A stretch of DNA of 64,000 bases. Origin: Pseudomonas vanderleydeniana. GTDB lineage: Bacteria > Pseudomonadota > Gammaproteobacteria > Pseudomonadales > Pseudomonadaceae. The position numbers and the translations under genes were made by a program. The notes under the pieces are model-generated. The model saw only the letters and a program-made list of their open reading frames with translations, searched no databases and was not told the DNA's origin. Where the stretch lies: the NCBI RefSeq assembly GCF_014268755.2, contig NZ_CP077093.1:5298501-5362500 (forward strand). Direction: 5' to 3'. Shown one piece after another: positions 40,036 to 49,400 of this stretch (position 1 is the first letter of the stretch; the number at the start of each line of letters is the position of its first letter).

Positions 40036-41823
40036 ATGAGTACCCATTCCATTCCCATTTTCCCGCGCCCCGATGTACCCGCCGCCCTGGAGGACGGTTT
40101 ACTGCCCATCAGCGCGCTTAACGCCCCACTGCAGGTGATCTTTCCTGTCTGGAACAATCCCTCGACCCGCCACCACTACCAATTGCTGTGGAACAATGAG
40201 CCCATTGGCGAATCCCTCTCCATCCAGCCCGGAGACAAGCCAGGCGACACCCTGCAACTGCATGTTCCTGTCAATGCACTGGTCGAAGGGCACTATCAGT
40301 TGGCTTTCCGGGTGACCGATAGCGAAAGCGAGCAATCCAGCGAGTCCTTTCCTCGGGCATTGGAAATCGACACCACCGCCCCCGGCCTCCCCTCCCTCGC
40401 CCCCCTGGCGTTCCCGCCCGAGGTCCGCGATGGCCTGACCTCCGAGGAGCTGACCGAGATGGGCGATGTCCTCCCAGGTGTCGTCCACGGCTACACCGGC
40501 TTCGCCATCGGCGACCGGGTCAGAACGTTCTGGGGGGCCACCGAGGGACCCGAGGCACTGGTCGGCGACGATGACATGGAGCCTCGACAGGTCATCATCG
40601 AGTTTTCCCGGGCGTTTCTCGAATCGTTGGACGACTTCAACGGGCCGGTGCACTACAACGTCACCGACCGGGCCGGCAACAGTTCCCAGGACTCGGTCGC
40701 GGTCAACGTCCGGCTGCTGCTCAACGAGCCGGTGACTGACCTGCCAGCACCCATCATCGAGGATTACGTCGAGCCCATCGATCGCGAACAGGCGCAGGCG
40801 GGTGTCGAAGTGGCGATTCCGACCTCGGCCCCCGTCCAGGCCGATGACCGAATACTCCTGCATTGGGGCAATGTGTCGCTGGGCCCGTTCCCTCTCGAAA
40901 CCTTCGGACAACCGATCATCCTGCGTATCGATGTGCCTTTCGAGAACATCGAGCAGGCTGGCGACGGCGATGTCCGCCTGGAGTATGAACTCAGCCGGGA
41001 GGGCCATGTGATCGGCTACTCGCTACCGCAGGACATCGTGGTCAAGGTTCGGCTGCCGGTTCCCGGCGAACTGCACAAACCGCTGATCCGGGGTGCCTCG
41101 CCCGATGGGGAGGACAACCTCATCTCACCAGACGATTTCGAGCGCGACGCCAGGGCCATCATCACCTGGAACGAAGACTTCATCGCAGGGCAGGCACTAC
41201 AGTTGTACTGGCGCGGACAGGCAATGTTCGAACCCGCCTATCGCATCACCGCCGGCGATGTCAGTGCCGGTCGCGACCTGAACCTGACAGTACCCGGCGA
41301 GCGCTTTCGCCCCTTGGGCACCGGCACCGATATCCGGATCCACTACAGCGTCACCCAGGCCGGCAACCCGAACACCTCGAAGTCGGCCGAGCAGGGCATC
41401 ATCGTGCGCAACTGGGATGAACTGCCCGGTGGCCGTCCGGGGCCCGACGCACCGCAATTCACCGACCTGAACGAACACGGCGCCATCAATACGGTGAACG
41501 GTCGTGACGGCGCACCGGTGCACATTGCCCCCTACCTCAATATCAAGCTGGGCGATGTCATCCACTTCCTCTACGAAGGTTTCGACCGCCTGGCAGGTGG
41601 CAACAGGAAGATCCAGTGGCCGCACACCTCCAACCCGCTGAACGAGGAACAGGTCCGCAACGGTTATGACCTGCGCATACCAAGGTCGGTACTGGACAGC
41701 CATTGCTACGGCCACGCCGAAGCCACCTTCAGCGTCGACAGCATCAGCGGAACCGGCCACTCGAAACGCCAGGGTGCCTACGTGGACATGCGCGTGAGCG
41801 GTGTTTGTCCAACAGGTGCCTGA
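40036..41823 (+). CDS. Tandem beta-sandwich repeat protein C (paralogue of A and B)
   Basis: Protein of 595 residues, the closest relative of protein B. The same landmarks occur: EDGLLPISALNAPLQVIFPV, DGLTSEELTEMGDVL, VTDRAGNSSQDS, AGNPNTSKSAEQ, LPGGRPGPDAPQF and IAPYLNIKLGDVIHFLYEGF. Five units are inferred (about 12-110, 115-235, 237-345, 350-470, 475-590). No signal peptide or membrane segment is visible, and it ends VSGVCPTGA with a Cys near the terminus as in B. It lies 103 bases after B and 40 before D on the same strand. Function unknown. Confidence 0.8.
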   Translation: MSTHSIPIFPRPDVPAALEDGLLPISALNAPLQVIFPVWNNPSTRHHYQLLWNNEPIGESLSIQPGDKPGDTLQLHVPVNALVEGHYQLAFRVTDSESEQSSESFPRALEIDTTAPGLPSLAPLAFPPEVRDGLTSEELTEMGDVLPGVVHGYTGFAIGDRVRTFWGATEGPEALVGDDDMEPRQVIIEFSRAFLESLDDFNGPVHYNVTDRAGNSSQDSVAVNVRLLLNEPVTDLPAPIIEDYVEPIDREQAQAGVEVAIPTSAPVQADDRILLHWGNVSLGPFPLETFGQPIILRIDVPFENIEQAGDGDVRLEYELSREGHVIGYSLPQDIVVKVRLPVPGELHKPLIRGASPDGEDNLISPDDFERDARAIITWNEDFIAGQALQLYWRGQAMFEPAYRITAGDVSAGRDLNLTVPGERFRPLGTGTDIRIHYSVTQAGNPNTSKSAEQGIIVRNWDELPGGRPGPDAPQFTDLNEHGAINTVNGRDGAPVHIAPYLNIKLGDVIHFLYEGFDRLAGGNRKIQWPHTSNPLNEEQVRNGYDLRIPRSVLDSHCYGHAEATFSVDSISGTGHSKRQGAYVDMRVSGVCPTGA

Positions 41824-41863
41824 GCGCTGCCCTCATCTTTCCATCACTTACGGAGACATGATC

Positions 41864-42595
41864 ATGTCCGTGAACCTCAACCCGCAAAATCTGAAAAGCT
41901 TCCCTCAACCGCTTGTACTCAGCGCCAATCCAGGCGGTATCGGTGCCGCCGACACACAGGATCCGGCAAAACCATTGCCAGTGCTGGCCGGGCCGCTGGA
42001 CCTCAAGCCCAGGGATCGTATCGACCTCTACTGGCGGGACGCTAGCGCTCCCGTCAGCACCTACGAACACCCGGAAGACGAGCCGCCGATCAACGACTTC
42101 GTCACGCTGGTAGTGGACGTGGAGCATATCGAGTCAGCCGCGGAGCCAGTGCCCGTCTGGTATCGCTTCACTCCGTTTCCAGGCGGTGCCTGGCAAGACT
42201 CCGACATCACCCACATCCGGGTAAAACTGGAAATCCCCGGCGGCGTCGACATCGACCCTGCCACGCCCTACGAGAACGAAGCCCTGCAACCGCCGCAGGT
42301 ACAGCCGGTCGGGGTGATCACTTCGCCCCAGGGCGTAAGCGTGATCGTGGCGCCCTACCTGAACATGAGCGTGGGCGACCAGGTCAGCGTGGCCTGGGAT
42401 GATCGCAAGGTCGATCATCCGCCCCTTCGCGAAGAACACCTGAACCGCAACCTGCTCATCGCCATCCCGGCGGAGATCGTCGAAGCCGTCGGCAGCTCTC
42501 CCAACCTGCCAGTGCGCTACGAGATCCATGATCTGGTCGGCAACTGGTCGAAGCATTCGCCTGCCACCCGGGTCGTGGTCAGCCTCGAGCCCTGA
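41864..42595 (+). CDS. Two-unit beta-sandwich protein D, homologous to a module of the giant protein
   Basis: Protein of 243 residues made of two beta-sandwich units. Unit 1 has LPVLAGPLDLKPRDRIDLYW and RFTPFPGGAW; unit 2 has VIVAPYLNMSVGDQVSVAW and YEIHDLVGNWSKHS. The whole length aligns with about residues 1585-1810 of the giant protein at 43443 (LPVLVGPLQLQPKDRIELYW, VLTPFPGG, YEVRDEVGNWSQWS). The ATG at 41864 has GGAG eight bases upstream. No signal peptide. Last gene of the B-C-D run; a hairpin follows at 42606-42633. Confidence 0.78.
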   Translation: MSVNLNPQNLKSFPQPLVLSANPGGIGAADTQDPAKPLPVLAGPLDLKPRDRIDLYWRDASAPVSTYEHPEDEPPINDFVTLVVDVEHIESAAEPVPVWYRFTPFPGGAWQDSDITHIRVKLEIPGGVDIDPATPYENEALQPPQVQPVGVITSPQGVSVIVAPYLNMSVGDQVSVAWDDRKVDHPPLREEHLNRNLLIAIPAEIVEAVGSSPNLPVRYEIHDLVGNWSKHSPATRVVVSLEP

Positions 42596-42605
42596 AGGCC
42601 GTGTT

Positions 42606-42633
42606 GCCGGCAGTCCCGCCAGGGATTGCCGGC
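42606..42633. terminator. Hairpin between convergent D and hydrolase genes
   Basis: 12-bp stem GCCGGCAGTCCC / GGGATTGCCGGC with one G-U pair and a 4-nt loop. It has no T-run, so it is a terminator only tentatively. Confidence 0.45.
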
Positions 42634-42634
42634 T

Positions 42635-43294
42635 TCAAGCTGGCTGGCGCAGTATAAAGTCGCGGACCTGCTGCACGGCGCTGTCCAGATGCTGCTCGTG
42701 GCTGAAACCGCTGGACTTGAGCGGCTTGAGGTCATGGTCGGCAGCGGCCAGCCAGCAGATTTCGATCCGGGGTGAAAGCACGTACTCTGAAACAGCCTGG
42801 CGATTGCCCAAGGCATCGCGTTCGCCCTGGACGATCAGGGTCGGCGTGGCGAGATCGGCCAGGTGCGCCACCCGCGGTTTCTCCGGCTTGCCCGCCGCGT
42901 AGAACGGATATCCCAGGCAGACCAGCCCCTGGGCCCCGAGCTCATCGGCCAACAGGCTGGCCATGCGCCCGCCCATGGATTTGCCACCGATGAACAGCGG
43001 CCCGTGAACCTGCTGCCGCACGACCTCGACCACCTCGCGCCAGCACTCCAGCAACCGGGGCTGCGGATTGGGCGGGCGCTTGCCGCCGTCCAGGCGTCGC
43101 TGCGCCATGTAGGGAAACTCGAAGCGCAATACATGGATGCCCTGCGCCGCCAGGCGCGTGGCCATATGGTTCATGAAGTCGCTGTCCATCGGTGCCCCGG
43201 CACCGTGGGCCAGGATCAGGGTCGGCGCCGCGTCTGCAGTGGTCGCCACGTCATGCAGCCACCCGTGCCTGCCTGGCCATGCCTGTTCGCTCAT
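42635..43294 (-). CDS. Alpha/beta hydrolase of KANL3/Tex30 type
   Basis: Probable cytoplasmic hydrolase of 219 residues. The oxyanion region LILAHGAGAPMDSDFM, the nucleophile elbow GGKSMGGRMA near 96, the acid in VQGERDALG near 160 and the late DHDLKP His are present. These are characteristic of the small KANL3/Tex30-like family. The substrate is unknown. The ATG at 43294 has GAGGA five bases upstream; an in-frame ATG at 43306 is less likely. It is oriented against the surrounding beta-sandwich genes, so it may belong to the core genome and not to their system. Confidence 0.85.
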   Translation of the reverse strand: MSEQAWPGRHGWLHDVATTADAAPTLILAHGAGAPMDSDFMNHMATRLAAQGIHVLRFEFPYMAQRRLDGGKRPPNPQPRLLECWREVVEVVRQQVHGPLFIGGKSMGGRMASLLADELGAQGLVCLGYPFYAAGKPEKPRVAHLADLATPTLIVQGERDALGNRQAVSEYVLSPRIEICWLAAADHDLKPLKSSGFSHEQHLDSAVQQVRDFILRQPA

Positions 43295-43442
43295 CTCGTT
43301 CCTCATCGTTCACTGCCCACACTAGATATGTAACGCCCCGTGCAAGGGGGATCTTTCGAGAATGGCCGCACACCTTCTGAAGACTCGGAAGCCCCGGGCC
43401 CCACGCAGGTGCCCGCCTCTCCTTTTGCCAACGGGTAATGTC

Positions 43443-46400
43443 ATGACCTCAGAACCGTCGCCCAGCGACTCCCGCTCCATCATTGCCGCCCCGAATTCGT
43501 CGGCGTACGGCGCAGCCTTCCCCACGCTCGATGCCGCCATGCTCGACGCCCGGAGCCGGTGCATCCAGCTGCGAGCCGCCTACCAGGCCTCGGAATTCGC
43601 CACCGATATCCGCTTCAGGGGACTGCTCACCCGCGATGCCCAGGGCCTGTTCCATGCCAGCCCCCCGGAAGAGTTCACGACTCGCCAGGGTAGCACGGCC
43701 AGCCTGTGGCCTTCGCCATCGCAAGACAGCCCGTTGCCCGAGGGGCATCACCTCGCGGGCGGCTATGTGTCCTACAGCGCTACCGCACCCGCGGCGAGCC
43801 TGTCCGAAGACCAGCAGATCGAGCACGCACTGGCAGCGGGGTTCGCCGACAAGATCGGCTACCTGCACCAGGCCATCAGCCAGCGCTCGCGGTTCACGAC
43901 ATGCTACCTGGCCGTCGACGACGGCGTACTGTTGCGCTACGTCTCCAGCGGCTCGAAGGCCGAACAGGAATTGAAGGCCGGCCTGGAACCACCCTCGGCG
44001 ATACTCGGGCAGTTGCTCCAGCTGCCGGCCCCCCTGGTCTCGGCCCTGGGCAAGCGGACAGTAACGCCGCTGGCGCTGATTCACCAGGTCGCCGAGGCCG
44101 GCGAGTTGTCGATCGTCGAGAACGATACCCTCTGGGGCCCTGCGCAACGCATCAGCACCAGCTGGAAGCCCAGCCCTGCCGGAGTCCGGACAGCCCAGCC
44201 ACGCAAGGACAAAGCCGGGGCCGCCCTGAGTCGGACCTTCGTCAGCTTCGACGAGGCCGTGCGACACATCCACGGCCAGGTGGGGCTCAAGGGCCGCCAC
44301 CGGCAGCAGTCGCTGATCGTGAAACACCCGCACCGGGACGAGTTCCGTGCCACCGAGCCGGTCACCGTCACCGGTGCGCTGTTCGAACCGATCGGTCTGC
44401 AGGACCTGCCGGCGCAAGTGGTGCTGGCCGGCCTGTACGCCCAGGGCGACAGCCTGCCCGGACAGTCGCCCCGGCGGGAAAACTGGCTGTATGAAAATAC
44501 CCTGCGTCCCCACGACCTGCTCGCCGGGCTCGACCAGGCGCGACGCCTGCGCCCCAAGGGAGCAATGCCGTTACCGTTATGCCTGGGCACCCCCGATGGC
44601 GCCCTGCTGTCCTACCAGTCCCGCGACAGCGAACTGGAGCAGGCCCTGTTCCCCGCGCGTGCCGACTGGCGACAGCGCGCCGAGCGATTCAACCGCGAAC
44701 TGCTCGACGGCCAGCTGTCGACCTCGCAATGGGTACGCCGCCTGGCGGAAGCCGGAACGCTGCGGGTACTGGCCGGCAGCCGCCTGTGGAACCGCAGCGG
44801 CGAAGTACGGGCCGATACCTGGCAACCGTTCGCCGGCCTCGCGGTACCGGAACTGGGCCAGGCGTTTCTCTCGGCCGACGATGCCGCCCGCTATGCCCAG
44901 GAGATCACCCTGGGCGGGCGTACCCGGCAGATGGGCGGGTTGATCTTTCAACGCGAGGACCAGACCTTCGTCGCCACCCAACCGCGCTTCAGCGAAGATC
45001 GGCAGTTCAACGCCAGCCAGCTCTATCCGACCACGGAAACCGGGTTGCCGGCCTTTCCGGAAGGGCACCGGCTGTATGCCGTGTATCGCTCCAACATCAA
45101 CCTGAGGGAGATCGAGCGCTCCGGGCAGTGGTCGAACCTGCCCGAGGATGAGTTCCGCCTGGCCCATCGCAGCATCACCGGCCAGGAAGTGCTGGCCACC
45201 ATCGCTGGCCGCGCCACGGGCCTGCAGGCCTTCTATGTGCTGATGAGCGACCTCAACCTGATCAAGTACATGCCCAGTGACAGTCAGGAGGAAGATGAAC
45301 TGGTCAGCCGCCTGCTGCCCAAGGCCCGTTCCGGGCACAGCCCCCTCGAGGATCAGCTGGAAAAGGGCGAACTGCTGCCCAGCGACTTCATCAAGCAACT
45401 GGCCAGGGCCCAGGGCCTCTACCTGGTCAGGGGCGACCGTTACTGGGGCAGGCCCGGCAGGCTGCCGGCGAACTGGTCGCCCAACCCCATCGTGTCGCCC
45501 CTCGCGCCACCGGCGCCGGCCCTCGGGCCGCTGTTCGACACCCTGGAGGCCGCCGCACGTCATGCCCTGCAACGCCTCGCAGGGGAGCACCGCCAGCGGC
45601 GCGTCAGCTGTGTTCTGAAGCATCGACAACTGTCGCGTTATGTCGCCTGCGAACCCGTGGTGGCGGGCACGTCGCCGTTCTCCCCGGCCACGCTGTTCGG
45701 CAGCAACGCCATGGGCCAGCCAAACCTGCCGGCCGACCTCGAACTGGCGGCCATCAGCTACAGCGCCGCGCTTTACCCGACGCCCTTGCCGGCCGGGGAC
45801 AGTTGGCAGTACCGCAACTTCTTCAGCCCCGACGACCTGGCTGCCGCCCTGCCCCATCTGCGAGCGGCAGGCTCGGTTGATGCGGCCTTGCCGCTGTACC
45901 TCACCACCCGCGAGGGGGCCTGGCTCAAGTATCTGTCGAAGGACGCCCGGGCCGAGGACCTGCTGCTCAAGCGCCAGGGCAGTGAGCCGAGCCTGGGCGA
46001 ACAGGTCACCCTGGGCAATCTGGAGGTCCGCTACTTCGTTCGCGGCCTGGCGGCTGCCGGCCATCTGAGCGTGCTCAGGACCAGTGAAATCTGGGACCGC
46101 GAAGGTCCGGTCAGCGACATCTGGAAGCCCTACCGGCATTTTCAGCGCCGTCCACTGGGACCGGTGTTCTCCCGGGCCGACGATGCGGCCCGGCATGCCC
46201 ACGGGCAGATTCCACAACGGCATGACCAGGTCCATGGCGGCCTGGTGCTCCAGCGGGCGGACGGCCTGTTCGTCGCCACCGAGCCGCTGCTGTCGCCCAC
46301 CGCGATTTTCGATCACCAGCTGGTTTTCCCCCCGGATGTCAGGGCGGCCTTTTTCCCCGAGAACCACAAGCTGGTCGGCATCTACCACTCGGGACTGGGC

Positions 46401-49400
46401 AGCATCGATTTCCACCTGCCCGAGGATGAGGCCGAGCTGTACCTCAATCTGTTCCCCACCTGGAGCATCCACCAGGCGATCAAGGAGCGTGCCTCTATCC
46501 CCTACCGCTACTTTTCCGGCAGCGACGGCTCGCTGCTGCGCTACACGGCCAGTGGCTCCGCCCATGAACAGGTGCTGTCCAGCCAGCTGGCGCCACCGGC
46601 AGACCGGCCGCTACAGCTGCAGGACAACGCCCTGCAACGACGGATCGGCAGCGCCAGGACGGAAGACAAGGGCATAGTGGCCACCTATGCCCGCGACCTG
46701 ATGCAGGCCGCAGAACTGCTGGTACTGGTACCGGGTGCCATCTGGACCCACAAGGGCGTGGCCTCCAGCCTGAACGCCACCGCTGACGGCTTCCGCGCCG
46801 GCAACAGCCGACTGGCGAATCACCACGGGCATGCCACCGCCTTCCCGGACCTGAGCCCGGTGCATATCAATGCCCAGGACGCCCTGCGTCATGCCCTGGC
46901 CCAGGCAGGTCAACGCAACGACACGCTGTTCGGCTTCATCTTCAAGAAGGCCGGGCGCGAAGAATATGTGTCGACCGCCGCCGTCGCCGACGCCGGTTCC
47001 CGCTTCAATCGCTACCGGGTGTTCCCGGAGCATGTCGACCTGTTCAAGATGATCGCCCAGGGCTACGACTTCGAGGGTGTCTATGCCGTACCGCCCACCC
47101 GGCCGGATGCGAGCGGGCTGCTGGCCGACTCGACCTACCGCCATTTCCTCGGTGCCCGCGACTTCGCCCACCTGATCGCCGCCGCCCGTGGCGTATGCCC
47201 CATCTCCCGGACGCCCGGGCTGGAGTCGAGCGTCAATCTCTACCTGCCGATCGCCGACGGTGCATTGCTGCAATACCGTGTCGAGGTGTACCCCGAGCAG
47301 GACGAGACCGCCGAGGGCGCGGTATTCGCCGACGACGGTATCCCGACCCAGAGCCTGCTGGAGGACGGCAAGCTGACACCGCTGGCCTACCTGCGCCAGG
47401 TCGCGGCCAGCGGCAAGCTGCAGGTACTGCGCGGCGGCAGCTTCTGGTCGACGCGCGGGCCGATCGACGCCAGCTGGGACCCGACGCGACAACGGGCGAC
47501 GCTGCCGGAACGCTATGAAGTCGGCCCCCTCTTCAATCATCCCGACGACGCTGCACGCTACAGCCACCAGCGGATCGGCCGCCGGCACCAGCAATGGGTG
47601 GTCAGTGCCACCTATCGTTGCCAGGCCAGCGGCAGCCATGCCGCCATCGAGCCGTTCAGCAACGCGCGAGGGGTCAAGGTCACCCGCGCCATCATCGCCA
47701 CCCGGACCCAGGAGCTGGACCAGGAGCGGCTGTCGCTGACGTTCGACAACACCTACGATCTGCACAGCCTGCACATCGCCCACGCGACCGGCCCGGCCTA
47801 CCTGGGCAACGGACGCCCGGCGGTCCTGGATTTCTTTTCCAGCAGTTTCATCTGCTTCGCCACCCGGACCCTGGAGCAGCAGGGAACTTATCTCGGCGGG
47901 CTGTATCTTTCCGCGGTCGATGGTGCACTGCTCAAGTACACCCCACGAGGCTCCCACGCCCAGACCCGGCTGTGCGACCCGGATCCATCGGCACAGAACG
48001 GTGCTTCGGGCGACCACCAGGTGATCGAGCTGCCCGATGCCGCCTTCGTGCAGAAAGTCGCCGCCACCGGCAACCTGAGCGTGCTGGTCAGCAGCGCGCC
48101 ATGGCAACCGGCAGGCCCGGTCGAGAGCACCTGGAAACCGGCGGCGAGCGGCGTCACCCGCCAGCCGCGTGCCGCGCGGGCATTGCCCCCACCGTTCATC
48201 AACAGTTTCCACGATCTCGGCGTGGGAGCGACCGATGTCATCCAGCCAGACCGTGCCCTGCCGGTACTGGTCGGGCCGCTGCAACTGCAACCCAAGGACA
48301 GGATCGAGCTGTATTGGGGCGACCATCCCACCCCCGTCCATACCCATGTCCAGGGCAGCACGCCCAGCAGCGGCCATGTCACCCTGAAAGTCGAGACCCG
48401 CTGGATCACGTCCGGGACGACGACGGTCCGTTATGTCCTGACCCCCTTCCCCGGGGGACAGCCCGAGGAAGGCCGGCAAACGGTCAGGGTAAAGCTGGAG
48501 ACTCCAGGCGCTCCCGAACGCCTGTGCACCCGTGCAAGCGGCACCACGCTCTGCGAGAACGACAAGCTCGCGCTCCCCCAGGTCCTGCCTCCCGGAGTGA
48601 TCGAGGACCCCGAGGGCGTCAGCGTGGTGGTCAAGCGCTACGCGAACATGGCCCGGGGCGACCGTATCGTGGTGTCGTGGCACGGTCGCCACGTGCATCA
48701 TCCCGAACTGATGGACGCGAGTGACGAAGTGGTGATACCCATCGACCCGCAGATCATCCACGACGCCGGCAACTCCGACTCGATCATCGTGCGCTACGAG
48801 GTCCGCGACGAGGTCGGCAACTGGTCGCAATGGTCACGGCCGGCACTCGTCGAGGTCGGTATCGGCGACCCGTCCCTGCTGCCACCGGTCATACCGAAGG
48901 CCCAGGGCATGACGCTGAACCTGGATGAGCTCGACGGCGCCGATGTCCAGGTGCTGGTGCTGCGCTACGAAGGCATGAGCAGCAGCCATACCGTGCGCCT
49001 GATCGTGGAGCGTGAGGATGCCGAGGGCCAGCAGCTTCTGCCCTATACCCACAGCATGCCCGGACACGACAGCGATCCCTTCGTCTCGTTCCTGGTCCCC
49101 CACGAGCAGTTCATCGCCATCATCCGCGGCCTGGCCCGCTTCTACTATTACGTCGACATCACCGATCAACCCAGCCGCCGCTCCAAGAGCCGGCCACTGT
49201 GGAACATCGGCCAGGCACGGCCCCTCAAGCCGCCGCGGGTGCCGCTCGCCGAGCAGAACGGCAACGTACTCGACCCGGCTTTTCGCAACGTCATCGCCCT
49301 GGTGGAGCCCTATGACTTCATCGCCGCCGGCCAGCAGGTCAGGCTGCTCTGGCTGGGCCGCACGGCCAGTGGCAGCGAGGTGTCCTACGACCGGACGATC

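Noticed and set aside
33525..41823. Proteins A-C as Type I secreted RTX adhesins
   Set aside because: No GGxGxD repeats, no C-terminal secretion motif and no adjacent TolC/HlyBD genes.
43362..43442. Upstream start of the giant protein (MAAHLLKTRKPR...)
   Set aside because: The extra 27 codons lack the strong GC3 bias of the gene and the spacing to GGGGGA is long. The ATG at 43443 is preferred but not proven.
43512..48190. Regular repetition suggesting CRISPR or DNA satellite
   Set aside because: The period is about 670 bases and is conserved at protein level only, with an intact reading frame; it is a protein repeat.
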